Translations under genes and position numbers: made by a program
Shown here: in pieces, positions 7,906-15,765 of the stretch
Layout of the letters: every line of letters begins with the position of its first letter
Position numbering within the stretch: position 1 is the stretch's first letter
NCBI RefSeq assembly: GCF_000585375.1
Contig: NZ_KK073874.1
Coordinates: 4,681,251 to 4,745,250 of the forward strand
From: Cryptosporangium arvum DSM 44712
GTDB lineage: Bacteria; Actinomycetota; Actinomycetes; Mycobacteriales; Cryptosporangiaceae
Reading direction: 5' to 3'
DNA: 64,000 nt
The notes under the pieces: model-generated
Told to the model about the DNA's origin: nothing
Database searches by the model: none
What the model saw: the letters and a program-made list of their open reading frames with translations, nothing else

Positions 7906-9575
7906 CGGCGTAGCTCCCGCTTCAGTACCTTGCCGACAGGGTTGCGGGGCAAGGCGTCCCGCACGTCGAGCCGCTCCGGCAGCTTGTACGACGCGATCTT
8001 CTGCTCGCGCAGGAACGCGACGAGCTCGTCCAGCGTCAGCGACGCTCCCGGCGCGAGCACGACGACCGCCGCGACCTTCTCGCCGAGCACGTCGTCGGGG
8101 TCACCGACGACCGCGACGTCGGCCACCGCCGGATGCGCCCCGATCAGGCCTTCCAGCTCCGCCGGCGCGATGTTCATCCCGCCGCGGATCACCAGGTCCT
8201 TGGCCCGGTCGAGGAACCGCAGGTACTGCCCGCGGTCCCCGGCGATCTCGAACAGGTCCCCGGTCTTCAGGTACCCGTCGGAGTCGAACGGCGCGACGCC
8301 GTTCAGGTAGCCGGCGAACACGGTCGGGCCGCCCAGGTGCAGCTCACCCGGCTGCCCCGGTGCGGTCACCTCGGCGCCCGACACCGGGTCGACGAGCTTC
8401 ACCGTGACCTGGTCGGCCAACCGGGACGACCAGGTCACCCCGGGCGCGCCGTACCGCGGGAAGAACTGGGCCCGCTCGGCCGGGTCCGGGAAGTCCTCGG
8501 GGCCGGAGAGCAGGCCGATGCCCTCGTTGGACCCGAAGAAGTTGATGACGCCGATCCCGAACCGTTCCTGCCAGCCCCGCACCATCTCCGGCTGCAGCGG
8601 CACCGAGCCCGACCCGATCCGGGTCAGCGCGGACGTCTCGACGGCCTTGCTCAGCCGGTCGTCGGAGAGCAGCAGCCAGAGCATCGCCGGGGGCGCCACC
8701 GTGTAGGTGACCCGCTCCGACGCGATCTGGCCCAGGAACACCCCGAGGTCGAACGGGTGGTGCTGGACGAGCACGCACCCGGTACGCAGCCACGGCAGGA
8801 ACATGCCGTTGATCCCGGCCATGTTCACCATCGGGAACGGGTTGAGCAGCACGTCGGCGGCGACCATACGGGGCGCGTCCACGGTGGCCCAGCAGATCGC
8901 CAGCCAGTCCAGGTGGCACCGGGGCACGCCCTTCGGGGTGCTCTCGGTGCCCGACGTCCAGCAGATCGTCAGCGCGTCGTTCGGGTCGTTGGGGTCGCCG
9001 GCCCGGTGCGCGTCGACCGCGCTCCGGTCCTCGGCCGACGCCGGGACCGGCACCCAGGCGGCGCCCTCACCCGGCCGCCCGAAGGTGACGACGTGCTCCA
9101 GGGCCGGGAGGCGATCGCGGACCGAGGCGACCTCGGCGGCCGGCGACCGGCCGCCGAACGTCGCCACCGTGACGTACGCGCGGAACGACGCCTGCGCCGC
9201 CATCTCGGCGATCTCGCGCTCGCGGTACTGCATCGGCAGCGGCGAGACGATCACCCCGATCGTCCAGGCCGCGAGGTAGACCTCGGCCAGCTCGACCGTG
9301 TTCGGCAGCTGCACGCCGAGGACGTCGCCGCGCCGCAGCCCGAGCTCCAGCAGGCGGGCGGCCAGCCAGGTCACCTCACCGTCCAGCTCGGACCAGGTCA
9401 GGCGCCGGGGTTCCCCGCCGAGCAGCGCCGCCCGGTTCGCCGGATCGACGATCGCCAGGTGGTCACCGCGCTCCGCGACCCGGTCCCGGAACAGCTGGTC
9501 GACGGTCTCGTCGCTCCACCAGCCCCGGGCCTGGTAGTCGGCGACCTTCTCCGCCGGGTGCAGGCCCCTGCTCAC
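7902..9575 (-). CDS. AMP-dependent acyl-CoA synthetase/ligase with TSGTES variant motif
   Basis: A 557-residue ANL-superfamily ligase. The adenylate-binding loop reads WTSGTESTPKGV, with Glu in place of the usual second Gly-Thr turn. The later motifs FFGSNEG, LKTGDLFEI, KDLVIRGGMNIAPAELE and the catalytic NPVGKVLKREL C-terminus are intact. The family forms acyl-CoA through an acyl-AMP intermediate. The GTG start overlaps the stop of the solute-binding lipoprotein gene as GTGA, tying the ligase directly to uptake. This supports import of an organic acid followed by trapping as its CoA ester. The acid itself cannot be named from sequence. Confidence 0.88.
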   Translation of the reverse strand: MSRGLHPAEKVADYQARGWWSDETVDQLFRDRVAERGDHLAIVDPANRAALLGGEPRRLTWSELDGEVTWLAARLLELGLRRGDVLGVQLPNTVELAEVYLAAWTIGVIVSPLPMQYREREIAEMAAQASFRAYVTVATFGGRSPAAEVASVRDRLPALEHVVTFGRPGEGAAWVPVPASAEDRSAVDAHRAGDPNDPNDALTICWTSGTESTPKGVPRCHLDWLAICWATVDAPRMVAADVLLNPFPMVNMAGINGMFLPWLRTGCVLVQHHPFDLGVFLGQIASERVTYTVAPPAMLWLLLSDDRLSKAVETSALTRIGSGSVPLQPEMVRGWQERFGIGVINFFGSNEGIGLLSGPEDFPDPAERAQFFPRYGAPGVTWSSRLADQVTVKLVDPVSGAEVTAPGQPGELHLGGPTVFAGYLNGVAPFDSDGYLKTGDLFEIAGDRGQYLRFLDRAKDLVIRGGMNIAPAELEGLIGAHPAVADVAVVGDPDDVLGEKVAAVVVLAPGASLTLDELVAFLREQKIASYKLPERLDVRDALPRNPVGKVLKRELRR

Positions 9576-10846
9576 TGGCCGTCCGAGATGTCGATGACGT
9601 CGCCGGACGAGGTGAACCGCTTGGCGCCGGCCTGCCAGGTGTAGGGCTGGAACGCCTGGATGCCGAGCGACTTGTCCGGCGTCATCGTGAACTTGATGCC
9701 GTCGATGAACATCGGCGGCTGGTAGCTCTGGTTACGCGCGGCCTGCATGATCGAGGCCCGCGACAGGCCTTCCTTCGACTTCGCGGCGTTGGTGAACACG
9801 TCGATCATCAGGTCGCCGATCGCCCAGCCGTTGACCGTGTAGCTGTTGGTCGGGGAGTCGGCGCCGTTGGCCGCGGACTGCTTCAGGTACTCCTGCACGG
9901 CCGCGTCGGACGCGAACGCCTGGTCGGCCGGGTCCTTGAGCCACTTGAGGATCTGCTGCTGGTCGGCGGCGGCACCGGCCGGCGCGTAGAGCGTCGCGCC
10001 GTCGGCGCAGTTCGAGGGCTGGATCACGGTCTCGGGCTTCCAGCCGACCCGGCCGATCGCCTGGGTCAGCGCGAGGCAGTCGGTGGTCACCCCGGCGTTG
10101 ACCAGGATCGGCGCGGCCGACGCCTTCAACGCCGACGCGGCGGTGTTCGGGTCGGTCAGCGGCGCTTCCTTGGCGATCGTGAAGTTCGTGCCCTCGATCG
10201 CCTTCTTGAACCCGTTGGCGTAGCCCTGGCCGGACTCGGTCTGGTTGGCGGCCAGCGCGACCTTCGCCCCCTGCGGGTACTTCGTCTTCAGCCCTTCGAC
10301 GACGACCTTCATCTCGACCTCGGCCGAGGGCAGGTACTCGGTGGTCCACGGGAACTTCGTCGCGTCGCGGTAGGCGGGCACGCTGGCCTGCCCGAACAGC
10401 AGCGGTACGCAGGCGTCGTTCTGGGCGTCGCTCATCGCGTCGAGCTGGCCGGAGCCGAACGTGTCGAGTACGTCGACCTTGTCCTTCTCGATCAGCTCGC
10501 CGACGTTGGTGCGGGCGCGCTCCGGGTTGAACGCGTCGTCCTTCACCACCACCTGCAGCTTCACGCCGTCGATGCCGCCGGCCGCGTTGGCCACCGCGAA
10601 CCGGGCCTCCATGCCTTCGATGACGTTGCCGACCGCGTCGGCCAGCGGCCCGGACGTGGCGGCCGACCAGCCGACCTTGAGCGTGTCGGTGATCTTCGCG
10701 GTGGCGGCGTCCGGGTCCGCGCAGTTCTCGACGTCGAAGGCGCTCGACGATCCGGCGGCGGTGTCGTCCTCGGCGCCGCTGTTGCTGCCGCAGGCGGAGA
10801 GCGCCACGGTGGCCACGACCAGGGGAATGAGGAGTCTGCGCTTCAT
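9572..10846 (-). CDS. ABC transporter substrate-binding lipoprotein, branched-chain amino acid type
   Basis: A 424-residue extracytoplasmic binding protein of the Leu/Ile/Val (type I periplasmic-binding) family. The signal peptide ends in a lipobox VALSAC with Cys at residue 19, so the mature protein is lipid-anchored. The mature part starts with a Ser/Gly-rich linker and continues with LKVGWSAATSGPLADAVG, typical of this family's first lobe. A GGAAGGA ribosome site sits 4 bp before the ATG. It is placed after the permease genes, separated from them by a 62-bp gap that holds a hairpin, and before the ligase that overlaps its stop. Many relatives bind aromatic or alicyclic acids rather than amino acids. 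Confidence 0.9.
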   Translation of the reverse strand: MKRRLLIPLVVATVALSACGSNSGAEDDTAAGSSSAFDVENCADPDAATAKITDTLKVGWSAATSGPLADAVGNVIEGMEARFAVANAAGGIDGVKLQVVVKDDAFNPERARTNVGELIEKDKVDVLDTFGSGQLDAMSDAQNDACVPLLFGQASVPAYRDATKFPWTTEYLPSAEVEMKVVVEGLKTKYPQGAKVALAANQTESGQGYANGFKKAIEGTNFTIAKEAPLTDPNTAASALKASAAPILVNAGVTTDCLALTQAIGRVGWKPETVIQPSNCADGATLYAPAGAAADQQQILKWLKDPADQAFASDAAVQEYLKQSAANGADSPTNSYTVNGWAIGDLMIDVFTNAAKSKEGLSRASIMQAARNQSYQPPMFIDGIKFTMTPDKSLGIQAFQPYTWQAGAKRFTSSGDVIDISDGQ

Positions 10847-10874
10847 TGCGTTCCTTCCGGGGGTGGGTCGTGCG

Positions 10875-10901
10875 CGCCACCGCGGGAGAGGGGCGGTGGC
10901 G
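10875..10901 (-). terminator. Hairpin between permease and binding-protein genes (processing or attenuation site)
   Basis: CGCCACCGC at 10875-10883 and GCGGTGGCG at 10893-10901 pair perfectly as a 9-bp stem around a 9-base loop. It is the only sizeable gap inside the nine-gene leftward operon. It lacks a T-tract, so a partial terminator or an mRNA end-protecting stem is more likely than full termination. Confidence 0.45.
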
Positions 10902-10908
10902 GGAGTAG

Positions 10909-11976
10909 TCAGCGTTCGCGGAGCGAGGGATGGTCGGGTGGCAGCACGGTCACGACCTTGCGGATCAGGATTCCGAGACGACCGGCGATGCCCTCGGGCA
11001 TCAGGAAGCACAGGGCGATCAGCACGGCGCCGAACAGGACGCCGGAGAGGGGTCCGGTCATGAACGACGAGGTGTAGTAGGGCAGGAAGACGACGGCGAA
11101 CGCCCCGATCAGCGGCCCGAACTGGGTGGCGACCCCGCCGAGCACCAGGCCGGTGACCAGCTCGATCGACTTGAGCAGCGTGAACGAGCCGTCGGGGGAG
11201 AGCGCCCCGATGTACATCGTGAACAGCGCGCCGGCCAGGCCGGTGATCGCGCCGGAGACGCCGAACACGAGGATCTTCGTCCGGGCGATGCCGACGCCGC
11301 TCGCTGCGGCCGCGATCTCGTGGTCGCGGACCGTGCGCATCATCAGCCCGAACCGGCTGCGGATCAGGCCCCGGGCGAACAGCATGACGAGGACCAGGAC
11401 GAACGCCGACAGCCAGAACATCCAGATGCCCCGCTGGGCCCGCACCAGCCCGGTCCACTCCGGGGGCGCCAGGTACCGGGAGCGCACGACCATGCCGGCC
11501 GCGCCACCGGTGAGGCCCTCGAGGCGGCGCACGATCTCCGGGAACGCGACCGCCACCGCGAGCGTGACGAGCGCCAGGTACAGCCCGTGGATACGCAGCG
11601 ACGGCAGCCCGACGAGCAGCCCGAGCGCGAACGTCAGCAGCATCGCGATCGGGATCGTCGCCAGGGGGGAGAACTCGAGCTGCACGATGAGCACACCGGT
11701 CGTGTAGGCGCCGAGCCCGAAGAACGCCGAGTGCCCGATCGAGAGCAGACCGGTGTACCCGGTGACCAGGTTCAGGCCGATGATCGCGATCGCCATGATG
11801 AACACCGACGTGAACTGGCCGACGCGGAAGCTCGTCAGCTGCGAGGCCGCCAGAAGTGCGAGGGCGGCCACGACGATCCCGGCGGCGCGGATGCCGCGGT
11901 GCTCCCAGGAGCCTTCGACGATCGTGAAGCGGGCGGTCGTGCTCGCCGCGGGCTTCGCGAGAGTTGCGGTCGTCAT
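10909..11976 (-). CDS. livM: ABC transporter permease, LivM type
   Basis: A 355-residue integral membrane permease of the branched-chain-amino-acid-type importer. After a 30-residue cytoplasmic N-terminus there are about nine to ten hydrophobic segments. The LivM signature regions GLNLVTGYTGLLSIGHSAFFGLGAY (split here by name only) and TVRDHEIAAAASGV, the coupling helix that meets the ATPase, are clear. The ATG overlaps the stop of the livH gene by 4 bp (ATGA). It is expected to form the translocation channel as a dimer with the LivH protein at 11973. The name is a family assignment; the transported substrate is unknown. Confidence 0.9.
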   Translation of the reverse strand: MTTATLAKPAASTTARFTIVEGSWEHRGIRAAGIVVAALALLAASQLTSFRVGQFTSVFIMAIAIIGLNLVTGYTGLLSIGHSAFFGLGAYTTGVLIVQLEFSPLATIPIAMLLTFALGLLVGLPSLRIHGLYLALVTLAVAVAFPEIVRRLEGLTGGAAGMVVRSRYLAPPEWTGLVRAQRGIWMFWLSAFVLVLVMLFARGLIRSRFGLMMRTVRDHEIAAAASGVGIARTKILVFGVSGAITGLAGALFTMYIGALSPDGSFTLLKSIELVTGLVLGGVATQFGPLIGAFAVVFLPYYTSSFMTGPLSGVLFGAVLIALCFLMPEGIAGRLGILIRKVVTVLPPDHPSLRER

Positions 11977-12869
11977 ACGCGCACCGTCCGGGCCGTGCCG
12001 AACAGACCGTTCGGGCGGATGAACAGGATCGCGACGATGATCAGCAGCGCGGAGGTCTGCTGCAGCTCGCCGCCGATGAACGAGACGTAACCCGAGAGCA
12101 TGGCTTCGAGCACGCCGATCGTGATGCCGCCGACCACCGCGCCCTGGAGGCTGTCGAGCCCGCCGAACAGGGCCGCGGCCGACGCGGCGATGAAGATGTG
12201 GAACATCGTGGTGAGGCCGAGCTGCTCCGGCGCCAGCGGCGTGACCAGCACCCCGGCCAGCGCGCCGATCGCCCCGGAGAGGCCCCAGCCGATCATCAGG
12301 ATGCGGCTGGTGCGCACACCGGCCAGCGCCGCCGACTCGGGGTTCGCGGCCACCGCACGCATGTGCAGGCCGATGCGGGTGCGCCGGAACAGCAGCGTCA
12401 TCAGCACGACCAGGACGATCAGCGCACCCCAGACGCCCAGCGCGTCGCCGTAGAGCCGGGCGCCGCCGATGCTGACGTAGTCCTCGAGGCCGTTCGGGAA
12501 CGGGCTCGGCATGATCTTGGTCTCGGAGTTCCACAGCAGACCGGCGAGCGAGTTCAACCCGGTGAACAGGCCCAGCGCGACGATGAGCACGGCCATGTCG
12601 TTCTTGCGCTGAACGGGGCGGATCAGCAGCCGTTCGATCGCGGCGCCGAGCACGAACCCGACGATCAGCGCGGCGACGATCGCGATCCACACCGGCGCGT
12701 CGAGCGTCGTCAGCCACCAGGCGACGAACGTGGTGAACAGCGCGAGCTCACCCTGGGCGAAGTTGAGCGTGCCGGTGGCCCGGTAGACCACGACCAGCGC
12801 GAGCGCCAGCAGCGCGTAGACCGATCCGTTGGTCAGACCGGCCAGGAGACGTTCGACGAAGAGCTCCAC
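11973..12869 (-). CDS. livH: ABC transporter permease, LivH type
   Basis: A 298-residue membrane permease, partner of the LivM protein. It has about eight hydrophobic segments, the N-terminal GLTNGSVYALLALALVVVY stretch, TLNFAQGELALF and the cytoplasmic coupling loop MRAVAANPESAALAGV typical of LivH. The GTG start lies 9 bp after the livF stop; its 3' end overlaps livM as ATGA. Family length is matched closely. Together with the LivM-type protein it forms the membrane pore of the importer encoded at 9572-14377. Confidence 0.9.
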   Translation of the reverse strand: MELFVERLLAGLTNGSVYALLALALVVVYRATGTLNFAQGELALFTTFVAWWLTTLDAPVWIAIVAALIVGFVLGAAIERLLIRPVQRKNDMAVLIVALGLFTGLNSLAGLLWNSETKIMPSPFPNGLEDYVSIGGARLYGDALGVWGALIVLVVLMTLLFRRTRIGLHMRAVAANPESAALAGVRTSRILMIGWGLSGAIGALAGVLVTPLAPEQLGLTTMFHIFIAASAAALFGGLDSLQGAVVGGITIGVLEAMLSGYVSFIGGELQQTSALLIIVAILFIRPNGLFGTARTVRV

Positions 12870-12878
12870 GTGAGGCTC

Positions 12879-13583
12879 CTAGTAACCGAGGTAGGCGCCG
12901 CGGACGGTGTCGTCCTCGCGGAAGCGCTCGACGGGGCCCGAGGCGGCGATCGTGCCGACTTCGAGCAGGTAGACGGTGCTCGCGATGTCCATCGCGAGTT
13001 CGGCGTTCTGCTCGACGATCAGCAGCGCGGTGCCGTCGGTGCGGTTGATGTCGGCCAGGGTGGCGAACAGTTCCTGCACGACGATCGGGGCGAGGCCGAG
13101 GCTCGGTTCGTCGCAGAGCAGCAGCGTGGGGCGGCTCATCAGTGCGCGGGCGACGGCGAGCATCTGCTGTTCGCCGCCGGAGAGCGTGCCTGCCTTCTGG
13201 TTCGCGCGCCGGCCCAGCACGGGGAAGACCGTGCACCAGCGCTCGATGTCCTCGGCGATCTGCTTCTGGTCCGTGCGCACGGCGGCGCCGACGCGGAGGT
13301 TGTCGAGGACGGAGATGTCGAGGGTGCCGCGGCCCTGGGGGACCAGGCTGATGCCCTGGCGCACGATCTCGTCGGGGCGGCGGCCCAGCGGTGCGCCGTC
13401 GAAGGTCGCGGTGCCGCGGCGGCCGATCAGCCCCGCGAGCGCACGCATCGTCGTGGTCTTCCCGGCGCCGTTGGCGCCCAGGACCACGACCACGTCCCCC
13501 TTCTCGACGGTCATCGAGATGCCGTGCAGCACGTCCCGGCCGCCGTACCCGGCGGTGAGGTCGCTGACGTCGAGCAGGCTCAT
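12879..13583 (-). CDS. livF: ABC transporter ATPase, LivF type
   Basis: A 234-residue cytoplasmic ATP-binding subunit. It has the Walker A motif GANGAGKTTT, Q-loop region LVPQGRGTLDISV, the signature LSGGEQQM and the Walker B LLLCDEPSLGLAP followed by the H-loop region. The LVPQGR form and the compact length identify LivF rather than LivG. The ATG overlaps the livG stop as ATGA. It hydrolyses ATP to drive uptake through the LivH/LivM pore. Confidence 0.9.
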   Translation of the reverse strand: MSLLDVSDLTAGYGGRDVLHGISMTVEKGDVVVVLGANGAGKTTTMRALAGLIGRRGTATFDGAPLGRRPDEIVRQGISLVPQGRGTLDISVLDNLRVGAAVRTDQKQIAEDIERWCTVFPVLGRRANQKAGTLSGGEQQMLAVARALMSRPTLLLCDEPSLGLAPIVVQELFATLADINRTDGTALLIVEQNAELAMDIASTVYLLEVGTIAASGPVERFREDDTVRGAYLGY

Positions 13584-14377
13584 CGCGCGGCCTCCGCGGA
13601 CTCCGGACGCCCATCGGGCTCCGCGGCGCCCGCACCGGCTGCTGACTCGGCGGCCTCCGGGCGGGCGCCGGACTTCGCGCGGCCCAGGTAGGCGGCGACC
13701 ACGGCCTCGTCCTCCCGGACCCCGGCGGGGGTGCCGTCGTAGATCTTCTGCCCGAAGTCGAGCGCGACGACGTGGTCGCTGATGCCGAGCACCAGGCCCA
13801 TGTGGTGCTCCACCAGGAGTGCGGCGAAGCCGTACTCGTCCCGGAGCGAGACCAGGAGCCGGCCGAGTTCGTACACCTCGCTGTGGGTGAGGCCACCGGC
13901 CGGCTCGTCGAGTAACAGCAGCCGCGGTTCGGCCATCAGCGCGCGGGCCAGCTCGACGCGCTTGAGCGTGCCGAATGGCAGCCCGGCGGCGGGCCGCCCG
14001 GCCACCTCGACCAGGTCGAGCCGCTCGAGGATCTGCCAGGCGCGGGCCCGGGCCCCGGCGCGGCTGCGCGCGAGCCCTCCGGCGAGGGTGTTCTCGAAGA
14101 CGGTGAGCGTGCCGAACAGCGCGAGGTTCTGGAACGTGCGCGTGATGCCGGTTCCGGCGAGCCGGTGCGGTGCGGTGCGCAGCAGGTCCCGGCCGTCGAA
14201 GCCGATCGAGCCCGCCGTCGGCCGGTAGATGCGGGTGATGCAGTTGAACAGCGTGGTCTTGCCGGCGCCGTTCGGGCCGATCAGCCCCAGGATCTGGCCG
14301 GGCTCGACCTCGAACGAGACCCCGTCGAGCGCCCGCACCCCTCCGAAGTGAATGGCCACCTCGTTGACCTGCAGCAA
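13580..14377 (-). CDS. livG: ABC transporter ATPase, LivG type, TTG start
   Basis: A 265-residue ATP-binding subunit, first gene of the leftward nine-gene operon. Walker A is [10 protein letters not shown], the Q-loop region is [11 protein letters not shown] (a LivG hallmark) and Walker [12 protein letters not shown]. The ABC signature is unusual: [10 protein letters not shown] in place of the common LSYGxQR form. The final 30 residues are a low-complexity Ala/Glu/Gly tail beyond the normal LivG end. The only start fitting the N-terminal [12 protein letters not shown] strand is TTG at 14377, supported by a GGGAGG ribosome site 5 bp before it. Confidence 0.9.
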   Translation of the reverse strand: MLQVNEVAIHFGGVRALDGVSFEVEPGQILGLIGPNGAGKTTLFNCITRIYRPTAGSIGFDGRDLLRTAPHRLAGTGITRTFQNLALFGTLTVFENTLAGGLARSRAGARARAWQILERLDLVEVAGRPAAGLPFGTLKRVELARALMAEPRLLLLDEPAGGLTHSEVYELGRLLVSLRDEYGFAALLVEHHMGLVLGISDHVVALDFGQKIYDGTPAGVREDEAVVAAYLGRAKSGARPEAAESAAGAGAAEPDGRPESAEAAR

Positions 14378-14418
14378 GGCGCCTCCCTGATGACACTTCA
14401 GTTAACGGTGTGATACGG

Positions 14419-14454
14419 ATTACTACAGGAAGCAGAGCGAGTCGTCAACGACTC
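14419..14454 (-). promoter_or_regulatory. Promoter of the leftward liv-ligase operon with overlapping operator
   Basis: Read on the minus strand, TTGACG (complement of 14443-14448) and TAGTAA (complement of 14420-14425) are separated by exactly 17 bp, a good sigma70-type promoter about 35 bp before the TTG start of livG. The -35 box is contained in an inverted repeat, GAGTCGT and ACGACTC around a 2-base centre (14439-14454). A repressor bound there would block the promoter. The same repeat lies 22 bp upstream of the divergent operon at 14477 and could serve both. Confidence 0.6.
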
Positions 14455-14476
14455 CGGACCGGGAGGGAGAGCGCCA

Positions 14477-15004
14477 GTGGACGCCGCGCTCCAGACGTTG
14501 CTAGCCAAGCAAGAGGTCCATGACCTGCTCGTTCGCTACCTCCGCGCGATCGACCGCGGAGACGTCGCCGCGTTGGAGGCGTGTTACCTGCCGGGGGCCA
14601 CCGAGGATCACGGCGGTCTGTTCACCGGCCCGGCGAGCGAGTACGTCGCCTCGGTGCGGCGCACGATCACCCACCCGAAGGCCGTCAGCACGCACGCGCT
14701 GACGAACGTCCTCGTCGACGTGGACGGCGACACGGCCCGCGCCGAGTCGTACGTGCTGGCCTTCGCCCGGGTCCGCCGCCCCGACGGCCGGATCGGTGAC
14801 ACGCTGACCTCGGCCCGGATGATCGACGACCTGGAGCGGGTCGACGGGCGCTGGGGCATCCGGCACCGCGCGCTGCGGTGGGACTGGAACCACGACATGG
14901 AACCGTCCGAGGGCTGGGTGTTCGGCCTGCTCGGCGACGTCGAGGCGATGTCGCGCAGCGAGAAGTACCCGACCGACGTGCTGTACCAGGGGAGCCGGGC
15001 ATGA
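14477..15004 (+). CDS. SnoaL-like (NTF2-fold) protein
   Basis: A 175-residue protein of the SnoaL_4/NTF2 cone-fold group, which includes dehydratases, isomerases and ring hydroxylase small subunits. The N-terminus has the family helix QEVHDLLVRYLRAIDRGD and an EDHGGLFTG turn; the C-terminal strand reads RWGIRHRALRWDWNHD. No certain catalytic residues can be named. A strong GGGAGGGA ribosome site at 14461 precedes the GTG. It leads the rightward operon and its stop overlaps the next gene's ATG by 4 bp. A role in the same catabolic route as the divergent liv-ligase operon is likely. Confidence 0.8.
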   Translation: MDAALQTLLAKQEVHDLLVRYLRAIDRGDVAALEACYLPGATEDHGGLFTGPASEYVASVRRTITHPKAVSTHALTNVLVDVDGDTARAESYVLAFARVRRPDGRIGDTLTSARMIDDLERVDGRWGIRHRALRWDWNHDMEPSEGWVFGLLGDVEAMSRSEKYPTDVLYQGSRA

Positions 15005-15765
15005 GCGTTCTTCGCGGGGTCCCGGTCGCCGGGGCCACGGTCGTCGTCACCGGCGCGAACCGGGGGATCGGGCTCGCGTTCGCGCAGGAAGCACTCGCTC
15101 AGGGGGCGGCGAAGGTGTACACGGGTGTGCGTGACCCGTCCGCCGTCCCGGAGGAGCTGGCCGGCGCCACCCCGGTCCGGCTCGACGTGACCTCCGACGC
15201 CGACGTGACGGCCGCCGCCGAGGCGTGCGGTGACGCGACGATCGTCGTCAACAACGCGGGGCTGTTCACCGGCAACCGGCTGATCGAGGCCGGTGACCTC
15301 GACGCGGCCCGCGCCGAGATGGAGGTCAACTACTTCGGCGTGCTGCGGATGACCAGGGCGTTCGCGCCGGTGCTGGCCCGCGCCGGGCACGGGTCGTTCG
15401 TGAACGTGCTGTCGGTGGCGGCGATCGCGCCGACCGCGTTCATGGGCGGGTACTCGCCGTCGAAGGCCGCCGCGCTGAACCTCGGCGGCATCGCGCGGGC
15501 CGAGCTGGAGCGCTACGGCATCACGGTGACGTCGCTGATCGTCGGTTCGGTGGACACGCGGATGGCCTCGCACGTGGAGGGCACGAAGGAGGCTCCGCGG
15601 GAGATCGCCCGGACCGGGCTGGCCGCGATGGCCCGCGGCGAGTGGACGTGCGACACCGACACGCTGGCGGTCGAATCGCGGGCGCGCCTGGCCCGCGACC
15701 CGGTGCGGTACGAGAAGAGCCTCGGCAAGCTGCTGTTCGCGGCCGAGCTCCGGACCGGAAAATGA
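15001..15765 (+). CDS. Short-chain dehydrogenase/reductase
   Basis: A 254-residue classical SDR using NAD(P)(H) to interconvert an alcohol and a ketone. It has the cofactor motif TGANRGIG at residues 18-25, the NNAG strand, and the catalytic YSPSKAA with Tyr and Lys; the active-site Ser is in the LSVAAIAP strand. The ATG overlaps the preceding stop and its own stop overlaps the next ATG (both ATGA), so it is translated with the operon 14477-18487. The substrate is unknown. Confidence 0.88.
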   Translation: MSVLRGVPVAGATVVVTGANRGIGLAFAQEALAQGAAKVYTGVRDPSAVPEELAGATPVRLDVTSDADVTAAAEACGDATIVVNNAGLFTGNRLIEAGDLDAARAEMEVNYFGVLRMTRAFAPVLARAGHGSFVNVLSVAAIAPTAFMGGYSPSKAAALNLGGIARAELERYGITVTSLIVGSVDTRMASHVEGTKEAPREIARTGLAAMARGEWTCDTDTLAVESRARLARDPVRYEKSLGKLLFAAELRTGK

